From: Pseudo-nitzschia pungens
Lineage: Eukaryota > Bacillariophyta > Bacillariophyceae > Bacillariales > Bacillariaceae
Direction of reading: 5' to 3'
Length of the DNA: 64,000 nucleotides
Assembly: GCA_037355855.1 (NCBI GenBank)
Contig: CM074765.1
Span: 2,418,001-2,482,000, forward strand
Positions within the stretch are counted from its first letter, which is position 1; each line of letters opens with the position of its first letter. The notes beneath the pieces were generated by a model, which saw only the letters and a list, made by a program, of their open reading frames with translations, did not search any database and had not been told where the DNA came from. Both the position numbers and the translations under genes were made by a program. Positions 22,534 through 32,744 of the stretch are shown piece after piece.

Positions 22534-22776
22534 CATCCTCGTCCTCCTCTACTTGTTCGTCCTCGCGACGCTCGTCAGCTCCCAAGTCCTCCATAATGTC
22601 GGCTAGTTCGCCCTGGTCGATAGTCCCGGTAAGTTCCGTGGCAACGGTGGAGTCATCGTTGTCGGGTGCGAACGAGTGGTCTGAAGCCCCATCGTCGGAC
22701 CCGACGGTCTCTGTGTCTAGGTCTAGAATGGTTGTTGCGCCATCCCTGTTCCCGAATATGATACCTATAGGGCACA
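22534..22776 (-). pseudogene. Copia pol acidic linker, fragment cut by two insertions
   Basis: On the minus strand the frame reads an Asp/Glu-rich linker (VGSDDGASDHSF, EEDED). It joins in frame to the pol part ending at 13112 once element C and one CATC are removed. Its upstream side is cut by the 5' end of LINE A. What should precede it, the integrase, is not found on the far side of LINE A. Confidence 0.8.
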
Positions 22777-24439
22777 ATTTTGCGACGCGCGATTTTGTCC
22801 GACGTTCCGATGTTCCAGTACTTAAAACACGTAGATTTCTACACACTATTCCCCTTTGATATCTCCCTCACTTCTAAAGCTCCTACAACAACACCAAGCA
22901 CTACACCTACTAACCGAGACCTCGCCTATTCGATTCTGCTATTGGTTTGGCTGCTTCTTGCTTCCTTTCGTTGCTTTGGTTCCTTGTTTCCCCTTGTCGG
23001 TCGGTCGATCGATTCGGCAGCAAGCCTCAGCAGCAAGCCAAACAGACACATAATTTCTACAGCGCATCCAGTACTAATTCTACAGCTGCTTCTGTTTCGA
23101 TTCCGCTTTGTCTCCGAGCTCGGTTTGTTTTTCGATCTGTTTTCAAGCTACCTTATTATTTAAAGCTATACAGTCTTTCAAGCCCCTTAAGTGTTACCCA
23201 CTTAATGTTCTACATTCTTCAAGGTCGAACCCACTTAACGTTCTACATTCTTCAAGATCGAACACATATACACCCCCCCTTCTAGAAGGTTCCTGCTTGC
23301 TGATCCCTAAGTATTTGAAAGTTCGCGCGAGCATATCTTCCAGTTCCCCCTTTATTTTCAAGCCAATTGCCCACTACTCCTTAAGTGTTTATCATTTAAG
23401 AGTACCCCTGTTTCCTAGCCAAGCCCCCCAGTCCCTAAGTGTTTTCGCTTAAGGCTCCCCCTACTACACCTGTTTTCAAGCCAAGACCAACTGATCCCTA
23501 AGTACCTCCTACTTATTGCACTCTTGTTTCCAAGACTACAGCTACAATCGCCCCTTGTTTTCAAGACTACAGTTTCTCTGGTCCCTAAGAGTTCGCGAGT
23601 TCCCTGATCCCTAAGTGTTTTCGCTATTAAGCAACCCCAACTTGAACTTCAAGTTAGACACTGTTTTCAAGACACAAGCCTCCCCCTGATCCCTAGGTGT
23701 TTCTACTAAAGCCCCTGTTTTCAAGCAAGCAGCTTCCCTGGTCCCTAAGTGTCTCGCTCAAGGTCCCTGTTTTCAAGCCAATTGCCCCTGGATACTGTTT
23801 CCACTTAAAAGTACTTGCGAGTTTGAACTTCAAGTTCCCTCCTGAGCCTTTTAAGTGTGCCCTGCCATTGATATCCCCCGGTCCCTAAGTGTTCCTACTA
23901 AAGCCCCTGTTTTCAAGCTACTAACTTCCCTGGTGGGCTGCTGTATTTCAATTCGAATCATATCTGATTCGAAATTTCAAGCCAGTGGGCTGCTGTATTT
24001 CAATTCGAATCATATCTGATTCGAAATTCTTGAGCCTACACTATTTGTGGTACGAGTAGTTGCAAAATTGTTCGAATTTGCACAATTTTCAAGCTACGAG
24101 TACAGTACGAGTACAAGCCTATACAGTACAAGCCTATACAAGCCTACACGATTTGCAGAGTTCTTCCGCGCGCAGAGTTTTTGTGCTCCAAGTGTGAGAC
24201 AAATTTTGCTTGTTTTTTAGCAAAAATTTCTGAGTTCCCCGGTGACTTTTGTGGGTGTGCTCCAGTATATTTTTTGGATCCCCAGGGACCTTTTCCTTGT
24301 CCAGACCAAGTTTCCCCTTGTTGTTGCTGCTGTACCCTGTTTCCAGGATACCCCCATCTGTACATCTACATACAGGTTCCCACTGACAGTCTACCAGCGC
24401 CCGAGCCAACACGCCTATTCAGCTTACACTAGCCCCACC
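22777..24439 (+). other. LINE A 5'UTR
   Basis: This is a non-coding leader of about 1.66 kb. From about 23170 it is a run of degenerate modules of the type CCCTAAGTGTTTTCGCTTAAGG plus TGTTTTCAAGCC; the TAAG/CTTA parts can pair as small hairpins. Two 57-bp direct copies of a CTGCTGTATTTCAATTCG unit lie at about 23937-24030. The same architecture recurs in LINE B (29937-32744). An internal LINE promoter would be expected here but none is identifiable by eye. Confidence 0.75.
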
Positions 24440-24486
24440 ATGCCTCCCCCCCCGCCAGCTTCCAGGCGAAAACGGCCTCCCTTGGC

Positions 24487-24505
24487 TGCCACTCCTTCAA
24501 ACAAA
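24487..24505 (+). repeat. Target duplication, left copy (nested derivative 1)
   Basis: TGCCACTCCTTCAAACAAA; the right copy is 26535-26553. Confidence 0.95.
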
Positions 24506-24543
24506 TAATAATAATAATAATATACTTATTTAAGTAGGAAAAT

Positions 24544-24585
24544 CCACCGAAGGTGGTTAAAAGCTACTCAGTCTGTAACCAGACT
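24544..24585 (-). other. 3' double hairpin of non-coding LINE derivative 1
   Basis: Arms CCACC and GGTGG around a three-base loop, and AGTCTG and CAGACT around a four-base loop. Relative to the LINE hairpin TCACC/GGTGA, both sides of one base pair have changed. Confidence 0.75.
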
Positions 24586-25319
24586 TTATCGTCGCCTCAA
24601 TCGAAGAGAGGTTAGGCCCCAAGTTGTAGAACGACGCGCCGCCTCAACCATGGGGAATAGGCCCCAGGTTGTAAGGACGGCTATTTTGCAAACGAACCTT
24701 GGTAAGAAACAGGAAAAAAAACGAACCAGTCCAGAGCACAACAGACACTGCTGTTGCAAAGCGTACAGGAAACGGGGTAACAAGAACGTGAAAGGGAAAG
24801 ACACAAGCAAAACTGTCCCTCCAATGCTGGTGTGCAGCATCCGTAATGCTAGTGGTCAGCTGACACAAGCAAAACCCTGACTAGATACATGGTATCTGTA
24901 ATGCTAGTGGTCAGCGTACAAAAGCAAAACTCCTCTCTGAATGCTGGATTGCAGCATCACCAGTAATGCGAGTAGTCATCCCCAAACACATCCCGAACCA
25001 CATTCCTTACCACTGTATGGTACATAAAGTACAGAGCCTACTACCAAATTCAGAACAGCTGTCCTCCTGTTCGAACTTAGTAGTAGCCGGAAACACGTAG
25101 AGGCGGTGGAGCCTACTACCAAATTCAAATTCGTAACAGCTGGCCTTCTGTTCGAACTTGAACTTGCTCTCCTGTAGTAGCTTGGAAACAGGGCCTTTAA
25201 GTGAAAACACTTATGGACCATCAGGGCTGTAGGCTTGAAAACAGGTCTCTGCTGTACTGTGAACTGGAGGGGTATATGTAGGTGGTGGTGCGTTAAGTAA
25301 CATGTACTTAGCAGCTTTG

Positions 25320-25990
25320 GGGCTTGGGTCATAAAAACAGTAGGTCCATAATCAAAAACAATTATGGACTATCAGGGCAGTAGACTTGAAAACAGATGAC
25401 AGTTGAAGTGTGCATCTGAGAGGGTTATGTAGGTAGGAGAGCCTTAAGCAAGCTGTACTTAGCGGCTTTGGGGCTTGGGTCAGGAAATAGTAGGACCTTA
25501 AGTGAGAACACTTATGGTCCAGCAGGGCAGTAGACTTGAAAACAGATGACAGTTGAAGTGTGCATCTGAGAGGTATATGTAGGTAGGAGAGCCTTAAGCA
25601 AGCTGTACTTAGCGGCTTTGGGGCTTGGGTAAGGAAACAGTAGGACCATAAGCGAAAACACTTATGGTCCATCAGGGCAGTAGACTTGAAAACAGATGAC
25701 AGTTGAAGAATGCATCTGAGAGGTATATGTAGGTAGGGGAGCCTTAAGCAAACTGTACTTAGTGGCTTTAGGGCTTGGGTCAGGAAACAGTAGGACCATA
25801 AGCGAAAACACTTAGGGTCCATCAGGGCAGTAGACTTGGAAACAGATGACATTTATACAGTACACCTGAGAGGGTTATGTAGGTGGTGGAGCCTTAAGCA
25901 AACTGTACTTAGCGGCTTTGGGGCTTGGGTCAAGAAACAGTAGGACCATAAGTGAAAACACTTAGGGTCCAGCAGGGCAATGGACTTGAA
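25320..25990 (-). repeat. About 149-bp tandem repeats in non-coding LINE derivative 1
   Basis: About five units, each with a GGACCATAAG-type arm, an eight-base loop and a CTTATGGTCC-type arm, then a CCCAAGCCCCAAAGC stretch and TCTGTTTTCAAGTCTACTG. They correspond to 50250-51060 in the plus-strand copy. Confidence 0.85.
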
Positions 25991-26534
25991 AACAGATGAC
26001 AGAATTTCTTTTAATAAAAAAAGATTCCTACAGTGGAAGGGGCTGTTTGTGAACTTCGACTTGAAAAGACTTAAGAGGACTCAGCAAGGAACTTCGAAGA
26101 ATGTAGAACATTAAGTGAGAATCACTTAAGCAGCTTGGAAACAGTGTAGAACATTAAGTATAAGATATACTTAAGGGCCTTGGAATGGAGCTGGGAAACA
26201 GATCGAAGCAGAAATACAACGTTGTTGTCGGTTTTGCTGTACGGTAGAATCTGTACTGGAAGTGCTGTAGAAAATTATGTGTCGGTTTGCTGCTGCTGCT
26301 CGATCGGCCGCCGAGTGGTGAATTGGCAACCAAAGCAACCAAACGAAGCATCCAGCAACTGAACCGATAGCAGAAACGAAGAGCGCAGGTCTTGGTTAAT
26401 ACATGTAGGTCCTGGGGTTGTGATTGGGGGTGTATAAGGGAGCGAGATATCGCATGGTAAAGTTGTGTAGAAATCTACGTATTTTTAGTACTGGAACATC
26501 GGAACGTCGGACAAAATGCGCTTCGCGCAAATTG

Positions 26535-26553
26535 TGCCACTCCTTCAAACAAA
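26535..26553 (+). repeat. Target duplication, right copy (nested derivative 1)
   Basis: Second copy of TGCCACTCCTTCAAACAAA; ORF1 reading continues from 26554. Confidence 0.95.
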
Positions 26554-29377
26554 CGCGCCTTTGTGGGGACTCCTTCCCGCCGACCACCTGCTGGCTCCGT
26601 TCAGGCTACTCCCTCTCCCCCTCCCACTAAGGATTCCCTCCCTTCTGATGATGATATGTCCTTCACTTCTGCTGTGTCTACTGGTGCACTAGATGATGTT
26701 GATATGAGCACTGAGCAGTCAGACACTGGGCATTCCGACACTGGGCATTCAGGCAGTGGGCAGTCCGACAGTGGGACGTCTGACAGTGGACAGTCCGGCA
26801 GTGGGAAGTCCAACAGTGGGAAGTCCACCAGTGAGACGTCTGGGGATGGTCAGCCAGGCTCTGAGCACTCAGACTCTAAGCCCCCTCCTTCCAAGGTCTC
26901 TCCTTCCAAGTCTAGTCTGAAACAAGGTACTCTTGCATTCCTTTCTGACACACCGTCTGCAGAGCGAAATGCTCTGCGCCAGACAGCCCTGGCTGCTGCC
27001 AACAAAGCTCACTCAGATTCTTTCCTCTGGTGCTTTTATGGTAAGGGGCCTTTTGCTGGTCGTGCTTCCATTCCCACCCCTATCTATGCTCTTCACAAAA
27101 CTCCAACAGGATCCCGGCTATGGACTGGGTGTCCAAGTCCCACTCACTTTTTCAGCAAGAAGGATGGGAATGACAAGAAATCCATCCACGATGTCTGTCA
27201 GTCCGCCATTCCTCCAGTTTATTCGCAAGCTTATCCTGACAACCCTGATTGGAGAACTGCTTCCTTAGAGTCCCTGGTTTCCCTTGCATCTATATGCTTT
27301 CAAGACTCTGCCGACTGGACTCAGCAACCTTCTGGCCATGCTCTGAAGAGATGTCTTATTGGTTTGGCCAAGATGTCACCTGAGTGTTTTGAAACCTTTT
27401 ACTGTGAAGGCAACCTTTTGCCCAGCACTGAAGGAAAAGTTTGGTTGGCAGCTAACCAAGCACTTGGATCCCACTGGCATTTCAAGCAGAAGCCGCCTGC
27501 TCCTGCTCCTGCAGCAGGGGGTGTTGCTTCCAGCTCCAGATCAGTGTCCTTCCTTCCTGGTCTAGGTGGTGCCACTGTGTTGTCCTCTTCTGATGGGCAT
27601 TTTCTCCAGCGCCGAGGGGTTTGCTCTAGTGATTCCAGGTCTCCGGTAGATGTCACTGAAGGTTCCAAGTGTTCTCACAGTTCATATGTAACACTTTCCC
27701 TTCCCCGGCTCATGTCTCAACACCCTGGGGAGCTGTATGATGAATTGCTTAAATCTCTCAAGGAAGCCCTGGAATTGCTCTGGAAAGTTGACAAGCGCCT
27801 GGTGCTCTATGTTTTTCCTTCCAGAGCTAGGCTCAACCCCAAAGCCAAGCCTGTCACCAAGCTGTGGTCTACCCTCCCAGACAGAAAAACCTTGGAGTTG
27901 TATGTCGCTCAGCTGTGGCTTCGCAGCAGAACTGCCCCCCATTTAAGGTTCTTTGTTGGGCACAGTGTTCCTTTGAAGACCCTCCTCTCTACAGCTTTGC
28001 TTCAGAGACTCAGGGAGCGTGACATGGACTTGAAGTATGATCATATCCAGGCTCCAGTTATTGTCACCTGTGGTTTCCTCCTTGGATCTTACATGCAGAG
28101 TTTTGATCTTGATCACTACAATGCATTACTTCAGACCCATCCCAGGTTTCAAGCCTTTCCTATTTCTGTTATCCGGAAGAACATCAGCCTGGACAACTCC
28201 AGATCCCCTGATCCCAATCCTGTCTCAGCTGCTCATGTCCTTTGTGATGCTACCAAGCGCGCCCAAACTGTCAAGCTGCTAAAAGGTCAGTTCAACAGGT
28301 GCAAGCCTTCTGACATTGCATCCCTCCCTGATGGTAAATTCTATAAGTTTATTGAGACAGCCACCAACCCCTCTGACAGGCCCCTCCCTCCCTCCAAGCT
28401 CAAGACTGTGAAACAAGCCAAGTACCGACAGTCCAAGTTTATTGAAAGCCATGAGACTGCTCCTGTTCTGGGAGTTGTTGATCTTGACCTTCCTGTTGAT
28501 TTGGGACAGGGCTTGGGCTTGAAGACTTTGCGCCGAGTGTTAATGGGTATACGAACGCGTGACAATTGGTCCTGGCCCCTGTTCCTCTCAGTTGATACTA
28601 GCTCCTACCGGGGTGAAATTCTTGCTTTGTACAATACCACCACCAAGGCTGAAGCCACGGCCATGTTGTCTTTCCTGCCTATTTTTTTGGAAGCACAGTA
28701 TGGTTCCTGTGTTCGCCAGTGGTTCTCTTCTGAGTGCTTGACTGAAATGGAAGCCTTTCACTGGGATGAAACTGCCAAATGTGTTGTGGAGACTGCTCCT
28801 GCTGCTGACCAGATACAGGATGACTCTCTTCCCTTTTTTGGTGATGGTGATGCAAGGGACTGGGAATTTGTTGATGATGATTTGTCAGTTGACCTTGCTC
28901 CAGACCTAACTTTTGATCTGGATTTGCACTTCAACCTCCAAGCACGTGCTGACAGTGGTGGAGGTGGATTTGATGATTCCCAATCCATGGATACTCTAGC
29001 GACTGGCACTTCCAATCTTACTGCTATCCAGGCTTCAGCGCCTGCAGGTGCTGTTCCTCCTGGAGGTGATCCTCCCCATGTTGCCAAGGCTGATGGCTCC
29101 CCTGGTATCTCTCCTGATGTTCCCCCTGAAGTTCCTGATCCTCCCCATAATGCCATGGCTGGTGACCTCCCTGTGGCCTCTCCTGATGCCTCAACTGAAG
29201 TTCCTGCTGCCGGTGGTGAGGAAGATGCAGCCTCTGCATTGAGGCTTGGAGTTGCTGCAATTGCATTCTCTTCCAGCCATGATGCTAGTGTCAGTGATTT
29301 GAGCCATGCCAATGTCTCCACCAAATCAGCTCCGGCAACTATTCCTTCCGTGCGACAGACTCGGTTTCCTTCTGATC

Positions 29378-29936
29378 ATGGTTAGCTCTTCTGGTGTGAG
29401 GTCTGATGGGATGCCTTCCAATCCAAATCCCATCAATGCTTCTCCTGTTTCTCCCTTTTCCCCCTCCACCTCTTCCCCTGTCTCTCATTTTGTCCAATTA
29501 ACTCTTCATGGAGACTCTCTTGCTGCTAAGGATTCTGACAGTTTTGGTCATTCCTTTCCTCAAGCTCCATCCTCTAACTCCACCATCATCACTTTCCAAA
29601 ACATTGGACCACAGCGCAGAGCTGCCTTTATGTCCATGTCCAAGCACAACTCCCGTCAATTTGTCAAGAGCAATGCCAGTGTGGCTCTTTTTGCTGAACA
29701 TTGTTTGAATGAATCCAAACTCCTGCCCTGTGATCTTTTCAATCGGCGCATGAAGAATGTCAGTCCCTCAAGTTTTTCCTATCTTGCCAACAACAAGCAT
29801 GAAGCTTCTGCCTGCTCTTGGCTTCAGCCTGGCGGCACAGGTTTTTCAATTGACCAGCTGTTCAGCTCCCACAAGGTTGCACATGGAGCTGATCCATCTG
29901 GTCTTGGTAGATGGTCCTTTGTCAAGTTTCAGGGCA
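29378..29936 (+). pseudogene. LINE A ORF2, N-terminal piece (endonuclease start)
   Basis: ATG at 29378 lies inside the ORF1 stop context ATGGTTAG. This piece carries the first part of the apurinic-type endonuclease (NIGPQRRAAF, AEHCLNESK, GRWSFVKFQG) and is cut after codon 186 by LINE B. The frame resumes at 41270, after the 18-bp duplication. It is a fragment of a split gene. Confidence 0.88.
29919..29936 (+). repeat. Target duplication, left copy (LINE B)
   Basis: TTGTCAAGTTTCAGGGCA; the right copy is 41252-41269. Confidence 0.95.
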
Positions 29937-31425
29937 CAATTTTGCGACGCGCGATTTTGTCCGACGTTCCGATGTTCCAGTACTTAAAACACGTAGATTT
30001 CTACACAACTTTCCCCTTTGATATCTCACTCACTTCCAAAGCTCCTACAACAAAACCAAGCACTACACCTATTAACAGAGACCTCCCCTATCTGATTCTG
30101 CTGTTTGTTTGGCTGCTCCTTGCTTCCTTTGGTTGCTGTGGTTGCTTGTTTTCTCGGTCGGTCGATCGATTCGGCAGCAACACAAGCAAAAGGACACATA
30201 ATTTTCTACAGCAAGCCCAGTACTTATTCTACAGCTGCTCCTCTTTTGGATTCTGCTTTGTCTCCGAGCTCGGTTTGTTTTCCGATCTGTTTTCAAGCTA
30301 CCTTATTATTTAACGCTATACAGTCTTTCAAGCCCCTTAAGTGATATCCACTTAACGTTCTACATTCTTCAAGGTTCCTTGCTGAGTTCCCTAAGTCTTT
30401 TCAAGTTGAAGTTGTCGAACACATACAAACCCTCCCTTCTAGAAGGTTCCTACACGCTGATCCTTAAGTATTTGCAAGTTCGCACGAGCCTATCTTCCAG
30501 TTCCCCCTTTATTTTCAAGCCAATTGCCCACCACTCCTTAAGTGTTTATCACTTAAGAGTACCCCTGTTTCCTAGCCAAGCCCCCTAGTCCCTAAGTGTT
30601 TTCGCTTAAGGCTCCCCCTACTACACCTGTTTTCAAGCCAAGACCAACCGATCCCTAAGTACCTCCTACTTATTGCACTCTTGTTTCCAAGACTACAGCT
30701 ACTACCGCCCCTTGTTTTCAAGACTACAATTTCCCTGGTCCCTAAGTGTTCGCGAGTTCCCTGATCCCTAAGTGTTTTCGCTATTAAGCAACCCCAACTT
30801 GAACTTCAAGTTCGACACTGTTTTCAAGATACAAGCCTCCCTCTGGTCCCTAGGTGTTTCTACTAAAGCCCCTGTTTTCAAGCAAGCAGCTTCCCTGGTC
30901 CCTAAGTGTCTCGCTCAAGGTATTTGTTTTCAAGCCAATTGCCCCCGGATACTGTTTCCACTGCTTCCCTGGTCCCTAAGTGCCTCGCTCAAGGTCCCTG
31001 TTTTCAAGCCAATTGCCCCTGGATACTATTTCCACTTATAAGTACTTGCGAGTTTGAACTTCAAGTTCCCTCTTGAGCCTTTTAAGTGTGCCCTGCCATT
31101 GATCTCTCCCGGTCCCTAAGTGTTCCTACTAAAGCCCCTGTTTTCAAGCAAGCAGCTTCCCTGGTTTAATTGCCTCGCTCAAGGTCACGCCAGTTTGTTT
31201 CTACACGATTTGCAGTGGTCTACTGGAATTTCTAAATTCTGTAACTCCAGAGCACCTCTGTGGGTTTCGAACGTGACTCTTCTGGTAGTGCTCCAGTCTT
31301 TTCTTTTGGTTCCCCTGGAATTTTTCCTTGTCCAGACCAACATTGGACCTGTTGTTGCTGCTGTACCCTGTTTTCCCAGCCTCCCAGCCTACAACCTATC
31401 AACCTATCAACTGGCATTTGCCCGC

Positions 31426-31810
31426 AACCGGTGCTTCTCCTGCCCCGGCCTTTGTCATCACCTGGCACTTTTACATCCAAGAGGCGTGCCTGCTGTTGCT
31501 CCAGCACCCAACAGCTTGCTTTTCAGCTGTTGCTTTGCCCTCAACCGGTGCTTCTCCTGCCCCGGCCTTTGTCATCACCTGGCACTTTTCTATCCAAGCG
31601 GCGTGTCTGCTGTTGCTCCAGCACCAACCAATTCACCTTTCAGCTGTTGCTTTTCTCTCAACCGGTGCTTCTCCTGCCCCGGCCTTTGTCATCACCTGGC
31701 ACTTTTACATCCAAGAGGCGTGTCTGCTGTTGCCCCAGCACCCAACAGGTTGCTTTTCAGCTGTTGCGTTGCCCTCAACCGGTGCTTCTCCTGCCCCGGC
31801 CTTTTCTACA
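31426..31810 (+). repeat. 117-bp tandem repeat in the LINE B leader
   Basis: Units start with AACCGGTGCTTCTCCTGCC at 31426, 31543, 31660 and 31777 (last partial), at an exact 117-bp spacing. Related pieces lie at 32580 and 32667. Confidence 0.92.
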
Positions 31811-32039
31811 AGCCATTTTGCTGCAGGTTCTACACGATTTGCAGTAGTCTACAGGAGTTTCTAAATTTTGTAACTCCAGAGCACCTCTGTGGGTTTCGAA
31901 CGTGCCATTTCTGGTAGTGCTCCAGTTCTTTTCTGGATCCCCTGGAGTTTTTTCCTGTCCAGAACAACGTTGGACCTGTTGTTGCTGCTGTACCCAGGTT
32001 CAAACCCAGCGTACAACCCCAAGCTATCCATCCCGCAGT

Positions 32040-32580
32040 CAGGCTCCCAGCAGTCAGCCCACCAGCAGTCAGCCAACCAGCAGTCAGCCCACGAGCAGTC
32101 AGCTCACCAGCAGTCAGCCCACCCGCAGTCAGCCCACCAGCAGTCAGCCCACCAGCAGTCAGCCCACCAGCAGTCCGCTCACCAGCAGTCAGCCCACCAG
32201 CAGTCAGCCAACCAGCAGTCAGCCCACGAGCAGTCAGCTCACCAGCAGTCAGCCCACCAGCAGTCAGCTCACCAGCTGTCAGCCCACCAGCAGTCAGCTC
32301 ACCAGCAGTCAGCCAACCAGCAGTCAGCCCACCAGCAGTCAGCCCACCAGCAGTCAGCCCATCAGCAGTCAGCTCACCAGCAGTCAGCCCACCAGCAGTC
32401 AGCTCACCAGCTGTCAGCCCACCAGCAGTCAGCTCACCAGCAGTCAGCCCACCAGCAGTCAGCCCACCAGCAGTCAGCTCACCAGCAGTCAGCCCACCAG
32501 CAGTCAGCTCACCAGCAGTCAGCCCACCAGCAGTCAGCTCACCAGCAGTCAGCCCACCAGCCGTGAGCTCCCCAGCAGTC
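32040..32580 (+). repeat. 15-bp tandem repeat (CAGCAGTCAGCCCAC), about 36 units
   Basis: Units differ mainly at CCC/CTC and a few single bases. The period is a multiple of three, so it is open in several frames and inflates the upstream frame leading to ORF1. It ends about 165 bp before the ORF1 ATG. Confidence 0.95.
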
Positions 32581-32744
32581 ACCGGTGCTTCTCCTGCCCC
32601 GGCCTTTTCCCTCAACCGCAGCTCCAACACCCAATTGCCTGCTTTTCAGCTGTTGCTTTGATCTCAACCGGTGCTTCTCCTGCCCCGGCCTTTGCCCTCA
32701 ACCGCAGCTGGTGTCTCTGCCCTCAGTGCTCCACTTCTGGTACA

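Larger units (their letters stand above)
24506..26534 (-). mobile_element. Non-coding LINE derivative 1 (2.03 kb)
   Basis: On the minus strand it begins CAATTTGCGCGAAGCGC, followed by a leader like that of the LINEs (TTTTGTCCGACGTTCCGATG). It then has a run of about five 149-bp repeats (25990-25320) and ends with the double-hairpin 3' end and a TTATT tail. A 19-bp duplication flanks it. No long open frame encodes endonuclease, RT or ORF1. The closest relative in the window is 49767-51713. I infer a non-autonomous element using the LINE machinery through shared end sequences. Confidence 0.9.
24440..29385 (+). pseudogene. LINE A ORF1, split by a nested element
   Basis: ATG at 24440 (MPPPPPASRRKRP) after 22 codons runs into the insertion at 24506-26534; the frame resumes exactly at 26554 and is open to a TAG at 29385. 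Without the insertion it would be 965 residues. The order is: basic Pro/Ser-rich N-terminus, a Ser/Gly/Asp repeat of SDSGQSGSGKS type (about residues 75-110), a conserved core rich in Trp/Cys (CFYGKGPF, CPSPTHFFSKKDG), a second core (LYVFPSRARLNPK, IRKNISLDNS), and an acidic Ala/Pro-rich tail. No zinc knuckle, RRM or other known nucleic-acid domain was recognised. LINE ORF1 proteins usually bind the element RNA; that role is inferred from position only. Confidence 0.85.
29937..32744 (+). other. LINE B 5'UTR with tandem repeats
   Basis: The first 1.2 kb parallels LINE A 22777-23960. A block of about 170 bp (TTTGCAGTNGTCTAC to TGCTGCTGTACCC) occurs twice, at about 31208-31373 and 31833-31998. 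Between these lie four 117-bp units, and after the second lies a 15-bp array. No gene is seen. Confidence 0.75.

Noticed and set aside
31889..32566. Repetitive frames QSAHQ (plus) and LTAGG (minus)
   Set aside because: Products of a 15-bp repeat, which is open in several frames by its period; no start codon or conserved sequence.
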